A stretch of 64,000 nt of DNA, taken from contig CAWELH010000007.1 in assembly GCA_963809925.1 (NCBI GenBank), positions 62,001 through 126,000 on the forward strand. The letters run 5' to 3'. The notes below the pieces were generated by a model. The model did not search any database, had not been told where the DNA came from, and saw nothing but the letters and a program-made list of their open reading frames with translations. Below, in pieces: positions 34,199 through 42,064 of the stretch; the first letter of the stretch is position 1, and every line of letters begins with the position of its first letter. The stretch comes from DASQZK01 sp963809925 (GTDB taxonomy: Bacteria > Bacteroidota > Bacteroidia > Bacteroidales > GCA-2748055). Both the position numbers and the translations under genes were made by a program.

Positions 34199-34236
34199 AT
34201 TCCGGGAGCACTTTTCAGAAAAATGCTCCCGGGAAT
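34199..34236 (-). terminator. Hairpin downstream of the ECF sigma factor gene
   Basis: ATTCCGGGAGCA (34199-34210) pairs with TGCTCCCGGGAAT (34224-34236), with one bulged G. Read on the minus strand it follows the sigma factor stop by about 55 bases and is trailed by a T-rich stretch, so it can act as that gene's terminator. Confidence 0.65.
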
Positions 34237-34291
34237 CAATAAAACAAATTAACTAAACGACTTGAGTCTATATTCGCAATCAGAAAACTTT

Positions 34292-34783
34292 TCAATAGGC
34301 ATGCCGGTAATCTTTCAGCTTTTTCCTGGCCATAAATATCCGGCTCTTCACTGTACCCAGTTTGAGGCGCATGATTTCAGCGATTTCCTCATATTTATAA
34401 CCGCTGATATAAAGCTGAAGCGGGTACCGGAATTTATATTCCAGATCATCAACGAGTGTGTTGATCTCCTTAATTGACATCCAGCTCTCGGTATCCATTT
34501 TTGCGGAAAAGAGAGCATCATTGGCTCTCACCAGCTCGTCATAACGCTCACCCTGCCTTTTTTTCTTCCTGTAAAGATTGATGTACGTATTTTTTGTGAT
34601 GGTGAAAATCCAGGCTTTGAAATTACTGTAGTCCCTGTACTTATCCCTATTCTTTAACGCCTTCAGGTATGTATCCTGCATTAAATCCTGGGCATCCTGT
34701 TCATTTGAGGTCAAGGTAAGAGCAAAGCCTTTGAGTTGGTTGTTCAGACTCATCAACTGGTTGTTAAATTCCATGTAGGTCAT
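34292..34783 (-). CDS. ECF-type RNA polymerase sigma factor
   Basis: This 163-residue sigma-70-family factor of the extracytoplasmic-function type has region 2 near the N-terminus (DAQDLMQDTYLKALKNRDKY, AWIFTITKNTYINLYRK). Region 4 is at the C-terminus, with helix-turn-helix YKYEEIAEIMRLKLGTVKSRIFMARKK. It redirects RNA polymerase to a stress or envelope regulon. No anti-sigma gene lies next to it, so control may be transcriptional, possibly through the inverted repeat just upstream. Regulation of the nearby CsbD/YtxH genes is plausible but unproved. Confidence 0.92.
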   Translation of the reverse strand: MTYMEFNNQLMSLNNQLKGFALTLTSNEQDAQDLMQDTYLKALKNRDKYRDYSNFKAWIFTITKNTYINLYRKKKRQGERYDELVRANDALFSAKMDTESWMSIKEINTLVDDLEYKFRYPLQLYISGYKYEEIAEIMRLKLGTVKSRIFMARKKLKDYRHAY

Positions 34784-35310
34784 AATGTGATTTTTTTGGG
34801 TTGTTACGTGGCAGTATGTTCATAATACATACCAATGCGATGTGCCAAAAAAATAATGGCCGGAAGGTAACAATGATTTATATCAGGATTTCAGTATGTT
34901 AAGCTGAACTCAGGAACGGATATACTCTGAAAAAAAAGGTTCTCCATTCTTACCTGGATTTTTAACCGAAGGATTGTTGTTGAGATTTATCTACAATTTG
35001 CAACCTATCATCCACAATATGTCTACAGGTTTTGATCTAGTGTGAGCAGGGGCATCTGCTTTAATAGAGATGATCCTTTGCATGAGGTCGCAGCCTATCT
35101 CAACAGATTCACACTTGTTTCAATAAGTTTTCTAAGCAGGATTGGAGTCTACCCAGAACGAAAATTGCTGAACAGTTCACAACGAATTCTCAGGAAAAGC
35201 CCAAATTCAGGATTGAACAAAATCACGGTGAAAAGAGTTTCAGGCATACATCGTCACATGATAACTTTAACTGCCACTGCCCGCAGAACCTTTTCATATA
35301 AACGGTACCT
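34784..35310. other. Intergenic region between sigma factor and mla genes
   Basis: About 527 bases without a convincing gene. GTATGT (34814-34819) and ACATAC (34827-34832) form a perfect inverted repeat about 30 bases before the sigma factor ATG, a candidate operator. A 92-codon frame across 35042-35320 looks non-coding and overlaps the permease start. Confidence 0.4.
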
Positions 35311-36087
35311 ATGGATTTAAACTCAAACAGATTTACCGGAGAGATTTACAGGTTTTTCATGGAACTGGGGAATTTCACAATGTTTATTGGTTCGACGTTC
35401 AGGAATTTTTTCAAACTACCCTATGAGAACCAGGAACTAATCAAACAATGTTATTTGGTTGGGTACAAGTCCATCCCGTTGATCGGTCTGACTGCATTCA
35501 TCATGGGCCTTGTTCTCACCTTGCAGACCAGACCTGTACTTGCGGAATATGGTGCGGAAGCGCTGCTGCCGGGAACGGTCTCACTTTCCATTATCCGGGA
35601 GATTGGCCCGGTGATTACAGCGCTGCTGGCTGCGGGTAAAATCAGTTCCGGTTTCGGAGCAGAGATTGCTTCCATGCGAATCACGGAGCAAATAGACGCC
35701 ATGGAAGTATCCGGCACCAATCCTGTTAAATACATTGTGGTCTCAAGGGTGCTTGCTACAACCCTCATGCTGCCACTGCTATCAATTTTTGCAGACATTA
35801 CCGGGGTATATGGTTCATTTATCGCTATTAATTTCAATGGAACAATCAGCTTGCAGCTCTTTACCGACCAGGCCATCAATGTATTGACGTATGAGGACAT
35901 ACTTCCAGCCTTTTTTAAAACCTTCATATTCGGATTTTTTATAGGCATAATAGGATGCTACAAAGGCTACTACGCCGATAACGGAACGGCGTCGGTAGGT
36001 ACTGCAGCGAATTCGGCTGTGGTGATCGCGTCTCTTTCAGTTTTTATCATCGACCTCTTTGCAGTGCAGCTTATGGAAATCATTTAA
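35311..36087 (+). CDS. MlaE-family ABC transporter permease
   Basis: This 258-residue inner-membrane permease of the Mla/Ttg2/YrbE family carries the typical stretches GLTAFIMGLVLTLQTRPVLA, REIGPVITALLAAGKISSGFGAEIASMR and EQIDAMEVSGTNPVKYIV. With the ATPase and MCE-domain protein that follow, it forms a transporter moving phospholipid between inner and outer membranes. The next gene starts ten bases later. No MlaB or MlaC homologue is seen in the window. Confidence 0.95.
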   Translation: MDLNSNRFTGEIYRFFMELGNFTMFIGSTFRNFFKLPYENQELIKQCYLVGYKSIPLIGLTAFIMGLVLTLQTRPVLAEYGAEALLPGTVSLSIIREIGPVITALLAAGKISSGFGAEIASMRITEQIDAMEVSGTNPVKYIVVSRVLATTLMLPLLSIFADITGVYGSFIAINFNGTISLQLFTDQAINVLTYEDILPAFFKTFIFGFFIGIIGCYKGYYADNGTASVGTAANSAVVIASLSVFIIDLFAVQLMEII

Positions 36088-36096
36088 ACCGGCAGT

Positions 36097-36825
36097 ATGG
36101 AAAAGATGATAGAGTTATCAGGGCTTAAAAAGCATTTCGGTTCATTGGAAGTACTCAAAGGTATAGATCTTATCCTTGAGAAAGGGGATAACCTGGCCAT
36201 CATTGGCCGTTCAGGGATCGGAAAATCAGTGCTGACGAAGTGCATTGTAGGCCTGATCGAACCCGACGAGGGCAAAGTACGGGTTTTAGGCATGGACCTG
36301 AATGAAATGGAATATGACGATCTGAATGATTTACGTACACGGATCGGATATCTTTTTCAGGGTGGGGCACTCTACGATTCCATGTCGGTGAGGGAAAACC
36401 TTGCCTTCCCCATAAGAAAAAAGCGGAAGCTCCAAAGTAAGGCAGAACTGAATGACCGCATCGAAGAGGTGCTGGAGAATGTCGGACTGAGTGATGCCAT
36501 CGATATGATGCCGGCGGAACTGTCGGGTGGAATGAGAAAACGGATTGCACTGGCACGAACACTTATCAAAAGGCCGGAGATCATTTTCTACGATGAACCC
36601 ACAACCGGTCTTGATCCGGTCACATCAGGCGAAATCAGTGATCTGATCGTACGTATCGGGGAAAAATACCAGACCTCCTCCATCATCGTAACGCATGATA
36701 TGAAATGTGCCAAAATCACTTCATCTTACCTGAAGCTGCTTGAAGATGGCATTTTTTATGCAGAAGGGTCATACGATGAAATGGCCTCCAACAAAGATCC
36801 CAGGGTAAGCTCCTTCTTCCACTAA
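36097..36825 (+). CDS. MlaF-family ABC transporter ATP-binding protein
   Basis: This 242-residue ATPase has Walker A GRSGIGKSVLTK, the Q-loop LFQGGALYDSMSV, signature LSGGMRKRIALA, Walker B IIFYDEPTTGLDP and the switch His in VTHDM. The GRSGIGKSVL and DSMSVREN features are characteristic of the Mla ATPase subgroup. It powers lipid transport through the adjacent permease. It is nine bases downstream of the permease gene and 36 bases upstream of the MCE gene, so the three are one operon. Confidence 0.96.
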   Translation: MEKMIELSGLKKHFGSLEVLKGIDLILEKGDNLAIIGRSGIGKSVLTKCIVGLIEPDEGKVRVLGMDLNEMEYDDLNDLRTRIGYLFQGGALYDSMSVRENLAFPIRKKRKLQSKAELNDRIEEVLENVGLSDAIDMMPAELSGGMRKRIALARTLIKRPEIIFYDEPTTGLDPVTSGEISDLIVRIGEKYQTSSIIVTHDMKCAKITSSYLKLLEDGIFYAEGSYDEMASNKDPRVSSFFH

Positions 36826-36861
36826 GGAAGTAAGGCTGGAATTCACACTAACAACACCTTT

Positions 36862-37821
36862 ATGCAGAAAGATACATCACGAAAAGTAAAGCTCGGCATA
36901 TTTGTCACGATCGTGCTCGCAGCATTTTTCTTTGCCATTTATTTTGTCGGCAAAAACATGAACCTGTTCCATGAAGTTACCAAGATATACACGGTATTTC
37001 CCGACATTAAAGGTCTTGGAAGAGGAAGCAATGTAAGGTTCTCGGGTATAACCGTTGGCACTGTTTCTGCGATAAGCATCAGCAATGATACAATTGTTCG
37101 CGTTGAAATTTCAATCCAGACCGATTATGTGAAGTTCGTGAAGGAAGATTCAAAGGTCGAGATCACGAACGACGGACTCATGGGAAACAAGATCCTCATC
37201 ATTCATCATGGTTCTTCCGATTCCCCTTCGGTTAAGGAATACCAGACGTTGCAGTCATCGAAGACCATCAACGTAGAGGACATTGTGAATGAAGCAACGA
37301 AGATCATCATAAACGCACGCGATGCCACAAATGTCTTTCTGGAAGTAAGCAACCAATTAAAATCTGGGAAAGGCGACCTCGGACGACTGATCTACGACAC
37401 CTCTCTCACACAAAATCTGAAAAGCACTATGAACCACCTTCTGGTCACCTCCCGGAATACCGAGGAGCTCACCAACCATATCCGCGAAGGTGAAGGCGAT
37501 CTGGGAACACTGATATACAGTGATTCACTTACAAACAGCCTCCGTACATCATTCCTGGAACTGGAGCAGGCCACCGAAAATATCCAGAAAATATCCCAAA
37601 GTCTCGATACCGCAGCATATCATATCAATGCTGGCAGCGGTATCCTGCACACCCTGATCTACGATTCGACGTTTATCCGGCACGCCGACTCTACCCTTAC
37701 GAATATGAATCAGGGCATTGATGAGATAACCAGGGCTTTTGAGGCGATCAAGGAGAGCTGGATTATTAACTTGTTCGGGGGGAAGGAGAAGAAGAGGAAG
37801 AGTGATGGGGAGAGGGAGTGA
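36862..37821 (+). CDS. MlaD-family MCE-domain protein
   Basis: This 319-residue protein is anchored by one N-terminal helix (residues 10-29). An MCE domain spans about 40-117 (VFPDIKGLGRGSNVRFSGITVG), and the C-terminal part is helical. MCE proteins form the periplasmic ring that carries lipid between membranes. The C-terminal region holds three spaced copies of a motif G-x-G-D-L-G-x-L-I-Y-x-x-S-L at residues 169-186, 210-227 and, weaker, 258-275. The gene ends with a Gly/Arg/Glu-rich tail, and repeats start directly after its stop. Confidence 0.93.
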   Translation: MQKDTSRKVKLGIFVTIVLAAFFFAIYFVGKNMNLFHEVTKIYTVFPDIKGLGRGSNVRFSGITVGTVSAISISNDTIVRVEISIQTDYVKFVKEDSKVEITNDGLMGNKILIIHHGSSDSPSVKEYQTLQSSKTINVEDIVNEATKIIINARDATNVFLEVSNQLKSGKGDLGRLIYDTSLTQNLKSTMNHLLVTSRNTEELTNHIREGEGDLGTLIYSDSLTNSLRTSFLELEQATENIQKISQSLDTAAYHINAGSGILHTLIYDSTFIRHADSTLTNMNQGIDEITRAFEAIKESWIINLFGGKEKKRKSDGERE

Positions 37822-37827
37822 TGGGGA

Positions 37828-38031
37828 TCCGCCTACGCTGAAGCTACGGTGGACGCGGTCCACAAAACCCTCTTCGGCAAGCTCAGAGAACGCCTTCGGC
37901 ACGGTTAGGGAATGTCTTTGGCAAGCTCAGGTAGCCCCTTTGACAAGCCTGGGCCCCCCTTCGGCAAGCTCAGGGACCGTGGTTTCTTGCACTTTTGTGA
38001 GAAATAGTCGTTTCGGCTCCGCTCAACGACC
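37828..38031 (+). repeat. Cluster of TTCGGCAAGCTCAG-type repeats
   Basis: Four related 14-mers occur at 37873-37886, 37917-37930, 37939-37952 and 37960-37973. The first and last are identical and the others differ at one or a few positions. They are preceded by CGCTGAAGCTACGGTGGACG, similar to the segment at about 60371-60392, and followed by TTTCGGCTCCGCTCAACGAC. These extragenic repeats start only a few bases after the mlaD stop. Confidence 0.7.
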
Positions 38032-38090
38032 GCTGGCAGTTTTCATTTTAACATGTTTATTTTGGTAGAGTGGTTGGATTGTGACCTTAC

Positions 38091-38173
38091 AATATTGTTC
38101 TTATATACGTATATGTAGGGGTTCCCACCCCCCACCCACCACCCTTAATCCGCAAAAAGAACAAATCTCAGCT
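38091..38173 (+). repeat. Dispersed element with inverted ends and a G-quadruplex-capable tract, copy 1
   Basis: ATTGTTCTT (38094-38102) is mirrored by AAGAACAA (38157-38164). Between them lies a C-rich tract at 38124-38144. Its complement reads G3-TGGT-G3-T-G6-T-G3, a classical quadruplex pattern. The same arrangement occurs inverted at 57491-57576, with the 21-base tract identical and the flanks diverged. Confidence 0.8.
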
Positions 38174-38765
38174 ACCCTCCGCGATGTTATTAAGCAGAGT
38201 GAAGAAATTACTAAGCAGATCAAACCGGGTGTTCCCCGTGCCCCCCGATTATCTCTTAATGTAAGTTAGGACGGAATATCAGCCAGCGCAAATATGTTTT
38301 TTTCGAACATCATCCCAAATCACCTGTATTGAACCACATGAGGCACATAAGGTCACATAAGGAGCCATGGCTACACATATAGACTGGACGGAGTACTTTA
38401 AAACAACTTTTCCCCATAACTCCATCACCCACCGTGTTCACCGAAGCTTTAGTGAAATAATATGTGAACCAATTTCTCCACAATTCGTTTGAAAATTCCC
38501 CAATTCCTGGAAATATATTCCACAGTGCATTTCCCTTTCATTATCCGGAAACCTGAGGCTGCATATTTCAATCCACAGAGAAATAATCCTCGCTTTGATA
38601 ATTTATCTGTATCGTACTGAATCCGGGAAGTCAGGCAACGATAAGAATGTCTCACTACAACAACACCTGCACACTGATATATTACCCGCCCCGGATACTC
38701 ATGATCCCGTTTTTGGTATGGCTTTTTCACTATAGTATTTGCATTTAGAATTTAAACATTACGAT

Positions 38766-38936
38766 ATGCCATGGTCAAAAGATAATTATCCCGATTCAAT
38801 GAAAAATCTGAAACCGGGAATACGGAACAAAGCCATCAGGATCGCAAATGCGCTTCTTGAGGAGAAGAAGATGGAAGAAGGCAGGGCTATATCCATTGCC
38901 ATAAGTCAGGCTAAAAAACAGAAAAAAGACGATTAA
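38766..38936 (+). CDS. Small conserved-type protein (MPWSKDNYPDSMKNL family)
   Basis: This protein of about 56 residues starts at ATG 38766. Its opening MPWSKDNYPDSMKNLKPG and the segment KAIRIANALLEE...EEGRAISIAISQAKK are typical of small bacterial proteins often annotated with or near DUF2188. Their function is unknown. It is lysine-rich and cytoplasmic. It precedes the two exported proteins on the same strand by 12 bases, so it is probably cotranscribed with them. Confidence 0.8.
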   Translation: MPWSKDNYPDSMKNLKPGIRNKAIRIANALLEEKKMEEGRAISIAISQAKKQKKDD

Positions 38937-38948
38937 TAAGATAACCTC

Positions 38949-39446
38949 ATGAAAAAAATATGGATCAGAAGCGGAGTCACGACAATCCTGATCATATTCA
39001 TTGCAACAGCCGGTGTCAGCGCCCAGCGCGACTATGAGACTGCGATCGGCGTCAGAGCCGGCGTGTCCAGCGGTCTTACAATAAAGCATTTCTCGTCCGG
39101 CAGGTCCGCCTGGGAAGGCATATTTTCGACCCGCTGGGAAGGATTTATGGTTACCGCACTATATGAACTTCACCAGAATGCTTTCAATACCACAAACTTC
39201 AATTTTTTCTATGGTCCCGGCGGGCATGTGGGAGAATGGCCGGGGAGAACCGGACACCATGAATGGTTCGACGATAATGTGAAGCATGTTGCCGTGGGAA
39301 TTGACGGTATCATTGGACTGGAATATACATTTGATGAAATCCCTTTCAGCATTTCACTCGACTGGAAGCCAAGCTTCAACCTGGCCGAACATGCCATTTT
39401 TCTCGCCGACGAGGCGGCGTTTTCCGTCAGATATGCCATAAAATAA
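38949..39446 (+). CDS. Conserved outer-membrane beta-barrel-type protein
   Basis: This 165-residue exported protein has a signal peptide (VTTILIIFIATAGVSAQ) and alternating strands of a small barrel. It contains GVRAGVSSGLTIKHF, FYGPGGHVG, a His/Trp-rich loop and GIDGIIGLEYTFDEIPFSIS, and ends in SVRYAIK. This pattern recurs in Bacteroidota hypothetical outer-membrane proteins. No enzyme or receptor function is evident. The next exported gene starts six bases after its stop, suggesting one transcript. Confidence 0.7.
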   Translation: MKKIWIRSGVTTILIIFIATAGVSAQRDYETAIGVRAGVSSGLTIKHFSSGRSAWEGIFSTRWEGFMVTALYELHQNAFNTTNFNFFYGPGGHVGEWPGRTGHHEWFDDNVKHVAVGIDGIIGLEYTFDEIPFSISLDWKPSFNLAEHAIFLADEAAFSVRYAIK

Positions 39447-39452
39447 TTTGTC

Positions 39453-39893
39453 ATGAAAAAGATCGTTTTTATATTCCCCGCACTGATGTTCATACTGTCT
39501 TCAGCAGGACCTGACAAACGTTTCATATTGAAACATGAGGAAGATAATGTTAAGGTTTATTACCGCTGGAAGAAAACGATCTTCAGTCCTGAGGATACCC
39601 GGACGCTTTTACTTTACCTGTCCAATGAAAACGATTATCGTGTGCAGGTCAGCTTTACTATTGATATTTTCAGTGATGTATTCCTGTCGGCGAGCAGTGA
39701 CACGCTTACGTACTGTATTCCGCCTCATTACGAAATTACGGGAAACTTCAGGGACCTGGAATTCTCTGTTGAGGGCACTGCCCTCGATTCAACCGGGAAT
39801 GACAGGATGGTAGAATGGGAAATCAATGATTTTAGCGTAGCTAGGAACGACTCCTGTGTGACCAGTGCAAACTGGCGTTCAGCGGATGAATAA
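39453..39893 (+). CDS. Exported protein of unknown function
   Basis: This 146-residue protein has an N-terminal signal (MKKIVFIFPALMFILSSAG). A soluble beta-rich domain follows with VKVYYRWKK, LLYLSNENDYRVQVSF and SVEGTALD. It looks like a small periplasmic immunoglobulin-like domain that describes itself by hydrophobic strands rather than catalytic residues. It is tightly linked to the barrel protein upstream and may be its periplasmic partner. No family is recognised. Confidence 0.6.
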   Translation: MKKIVFIFPALMFILSSAGPDKRFILKHEEDNVKVYYRWKKTIFSPEDTRTLLLYLSNENDYRVQVSFTIDIFSDVFLSASSDTLTYCIPPHYEITGNFRDLEFSVEGTALDSTGNDRMVEWEINDFSVARNDSCVTSANWRSADE

Positions 39894-40305
39894 TTTGAGA
39901 AAGATGGAAACTCAGGATTACAGAAACTATTATGTTCAACTTGTTCACTTTTCGAATGCGAAAAAGGGGAATAAAAATACGAGCTTTTTGCCGCTAACCG
40001 GAAGTGTGCAAATGCTCGTTGTGATGGTCCATATGCTCCGGAAGGAGATCTCCGTGGACCTTGAGGTCATGACGGGCACGGATACCAGGGATCTCTATAC
40101 CGCGGGGTAAATTAATCCAGGTAGCCTGTCCGGCGATGGCAGGCATGACAGCTTCACCGCTTTATAGCCTTCCATGGATATTCAGATCCAGCATGCCGGG
40201 ATGATTTTTCCCCGGTACCTAAACGATCGTCGACGGGTGGTTACGTTGTTGATCCGGCAACCGGGAGAAGCGGGATCACGGCCTGTCCCGGACAGATGCA
40301 GGGTT
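39894..40305. other. Intergenic region with a possible 50-codon remnant
   Basis: No firm gene was found between the exported protein and the reductase. On the minus strand 39994-40146 is an ATG frame of 50 codons. It contains PRGIEIPGIRARHDLKVHGD and a His-rich end, and reads like coding sequence. I cannot assign it, so it may be a small gene or a fragment of a lost one. Confidence 0.25.
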
Positions 40306-41484
40306 TCAGACCAGGAAGTTTTCAGGAATAGTTTTCAGGCGACAAACATCTGCAATTTTCTCTTTTACCTCAAAACCCTTTGTACAGGTGATCCGGCACT
40401 CTCCGCAGTTTTCGCAGGCGTGATCCGAAATTCCGGATTTCACAACCACCCTTTGTGCCTTCCTGTGTTCCCCATATCCATATGCATACATGTACGAGCG
40501 CATCAGATCGGGAACAGGAAGCCCCTCCGGGCATTGTCCCAGGCATTCTTCACAACCCAGGCAGTACAGGCCGGTTTCCGCAGAGGCCATCTGAATATCA
40601 TTTATTTCCTTCTCATCCATTCCGATATTGTTCATCACAGGAAGCAGGGCTTCAAAGTCCTCATAGGTCTTGATGGTCAGGATGGCCGTGTGAACGTTCT
40701 CATCGCGGAGGACCCATTTCAGGGCAGCGGTCTTGTTCACGGGCTTGGTCTGTTCTTTGTCGAGAAAGCCACCGGCAAATACCTTCATCGCTACCACAGA
40801 AAGACCCGCGGCGGAGGCTTTTGCTATGGAGGGCTTTATCCGGTTATCCTGAAAAAAATTGTAACCCACCAGCACTGAATCATAAAATCTGCTTTCAACG
40901 GCAGCATCGATCATCTCCACCTGGTTGCTGTGCGCCGACAGACCCACGAATGTTGCCTTGCCCTGCTCTTTGGCTTTGCGCAGTCCTTTCAGCATATTTT
41001 CATTCAGCGCCGACTGCCTGGTGGAAGGTTTGTGCAGATAGAGAATGTCAACATTATCGACGCCCAGCCGGCCCATGGTGACATCCAGTTGCTGCATGAA
41101 GGCCTTCGTGGTGGCTTCCTTCTGATACTGCCCGGTTTTAGGATCCCAGGGCAGGAGGATCTTCGTGGAGATGATAAAATTCTCCCTGCCGTATTTCCGC
41201 AGCATTTTACCGATCATCAGATCATTCTGTCCGTTCTGGTAGTCCCACGCCGAATCGAAATGCCGGATACCCGATTCAAAAAGTTTCCTTACGAGCGCTT
41301 CATTGGCAGAAGGTACGATACCGCTGCTCACCACAGGAACCATTAAACCGGTTTTGCCCATGGTTCTTAAGATTGGCGCTCCACCGGAGGAATTCTGCTG
41401 CTTCCCTGCTGCAAACGCGTTGGCCGGCATCATTCCGGCAGCCATACCCGAAAGTGAGAGTTTAATAAAATCTCGTTTTTTCAT
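40306..41484 (-). CDS. Aldo/keto reductase with C-terminal 4Fe-4S domain
   Basis: This 392-residue protein has a Tat-type leader (MKKRDFIKLS then AAGMMPANAFA). The aldo/keto reductase barrel has the catalytic Asp77 and Tyr82 in FDSAWDYQNG, Lys108 in STKIL and the His of LYLHKPS. The C-terminal part has two cysteine clusters, CLGCEECLGQCPEG and CENCGECRITC, fit to bind two 4Fe-4S clusters. Such exported Fe-S reductases occur in anaerobic and facultative Bacteroidota, with substrates mostly unknown. The gene stands alone. Confidence 0.9.
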   Translation of the reverse strand: MKKRDFIKLSLSGMAAGMMPANAFAAGKQQNSSGGAPILRTMGKTGLMVPVVSSGIVPSANEALVRKLFESGIRHFDSAWDYQNGQNDLMIGKMLRKYGRENFIISTKILLPWDPKTGQYQKEATTKAFMQQLDVTMGRLGVDNVDILYLHKPSTRQSALNENMLKGLRKAKEQGKATFVGLSAHSNQVEMIDAAVESRFYDSVLVGYNFFQDNRIKPSIAKASAAGLSVVAMKVFAGGFLDKEQTKPVNKTAALKWVLRDENVHTAILTIKTYEDFEALLPVMNNIGMDEKEINDIQMASAETGLYCLGCEECLGQCPEGLPVPDLMRSYMYAYGYGEHRKAQRVVVKSGISDHACENCGECRITCTKGFEVKEKIADVCRLKTIPENFLV

Positions 41485-41646
41485 CTGGGAATTGTTTGGA
41501 TAAGGGCGAAAATTAAAGAAATAAATGATGTGCTAAACAAAAAGGTTATAAAAACCTTTCAGAACAGCAGTTCAGGGTGAATTATCCAGGGATCTGAGAG
41601 GGCATACATACGGCAGATCAATTCCCTATTTACCGATTTTTTTTCA

Positions 41647-41676
41647 TTGGCATTATGAATATTTTTTATAGTTTTG
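41647..41676 (+). promoter_or_regulatory. Promoter of tRNA-Gln
   Basis: TTG at 41647-41649 and TAGTTTTG at 41669-41676 are separated by 19 bases. This matches the Bacteroidota -33/-7 pattern (TTTG, 19-21 bases, TAnnTTTG). The tRNA begins 12 bases later, a normal distance for transcription to start just before it. Confidence 0.75.
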
Positions 41677-41687
41677 CATCCCGTAAT

Positions 41688-41760
41688 TGTCCCGTGGTGT
41701 AATTGGCAACACGTCTGACTCTGGATCAGAAGAGTCCAGGTTCGAGCCCTGGCGGGACAA
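41688..41760 (+). tRNA. tRNA-Gln (anticodon CTG)
   Basis: This 73-nt cloverleaf has acceptor arms TGTCCCG and CGGGACA and the discriminator A. The D arm is GTGTAATTGGCAACAC. The anticodon stem TCTGA/TCAGA encloses the loop CTCTGGA (anticodon CTG, reading CAG), and the T arm CCAGG-TTCGAGC-CCTGG is intact. CCA is not encoded. GlnRS is encoded in the same window at 60515-62251 but is not linked. Confidence 0.95.
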
Positions 41761-41773
41761 CATAGATAGATTA

Positions 41774-41816
41774 AAACCCCTTCTAATTGAGGTATTTAGA
41801 AGGGGTTTGTTTTTTT
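41774..41816 (+). terminator. Terminator after tRNA-Gln
   Basis: AAACCCCTTCTAA (41774-41786) pairs with TTAGAAGGGGTTT (41796-41808), followed by a G and a run of T. It is 14 bases after the tRNA and should end its transcript. A second, diverged copy of the hairpin and its following bases lies at 41948-42010. Confidence 0.85.
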
Positions 41817-42010
41817 AGGGGACAATTCAGGGGACATTATGAATCTTTCCTATTTCTATATGTTTCTTTATTTCATCCCCAAATTTTTTGGAGTATTTTC
41901 ATAATAATTCAGCATTTGGTTCAGCTGAACCCACACTTTAAGTTTGTAAACCCCTCTAATTTAATTCATTAAAGGGGTTTTATATTTGTTAGGGGAATGT
42001 ACAGGGGAAT
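41774..42010 (+). repeat. Duplicated hairpin plus AGGGGA(C/A) block downstream of tRNA-Gln
   Basis: The block of hairpin AAACCCCT...AGGGGTTT, T-rich stretch and paired AGGGGA boxes appears at 41774-41835 and again, diverged, at 41948-42010. The second hairpin is 41948-41980, and its AGGGGA boxes are in 41991-42010. The two copies are about 174 bases apart. This may record integration or rearrangement beside a tRNA gene, a usual island insertion site. Confidence 0.6.
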
Positions 42011-42064
42011 TACTGCTCTCTTTTCTATGTAAAAAATTACCATTGGTGGAAAAAACGGACAAAT

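Larger units (their letters stand above)
37822..38765. other. Long intergenic region filled with dispersed repeats
   Basis: About 940 bases after mlaD hold no convincing gene. The first 200 bases are repeat-rich, the G-quadruplex element lies at 38091-38173, and CACATAAGG-type short repeats occur at about 38340-38375. The rest (38376-38765) shows nothing recognisable. Confidence 0.6.

Noticed and set aside
35042..35320. 92-codon frame before the MlaE permease
   Set aside because: It overlaps the permease start, begins without ATG context and has no family pattern or coding-like composition.
38081..38269. 62-codon frame across the G-quadruplex element
   Set aside because: The frame runs through the repeat (Pro-rich from the C-tract), so its openness is a by-product of low complexity.
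38449..38730. 93-codon minus-strand frame in the mlaD downstream region
   Set aside because: It starts with GTG, has mixed composition, no recognisable motif and lies in a repeat-rich intergenic stretch.
39865..40110. 81-codon plus-strand frame after the exported protein
   Set aside because: It overlaps the end of the real gene in another frame and has no supporting start or family. The minus-strand frame there looks more coding-like.
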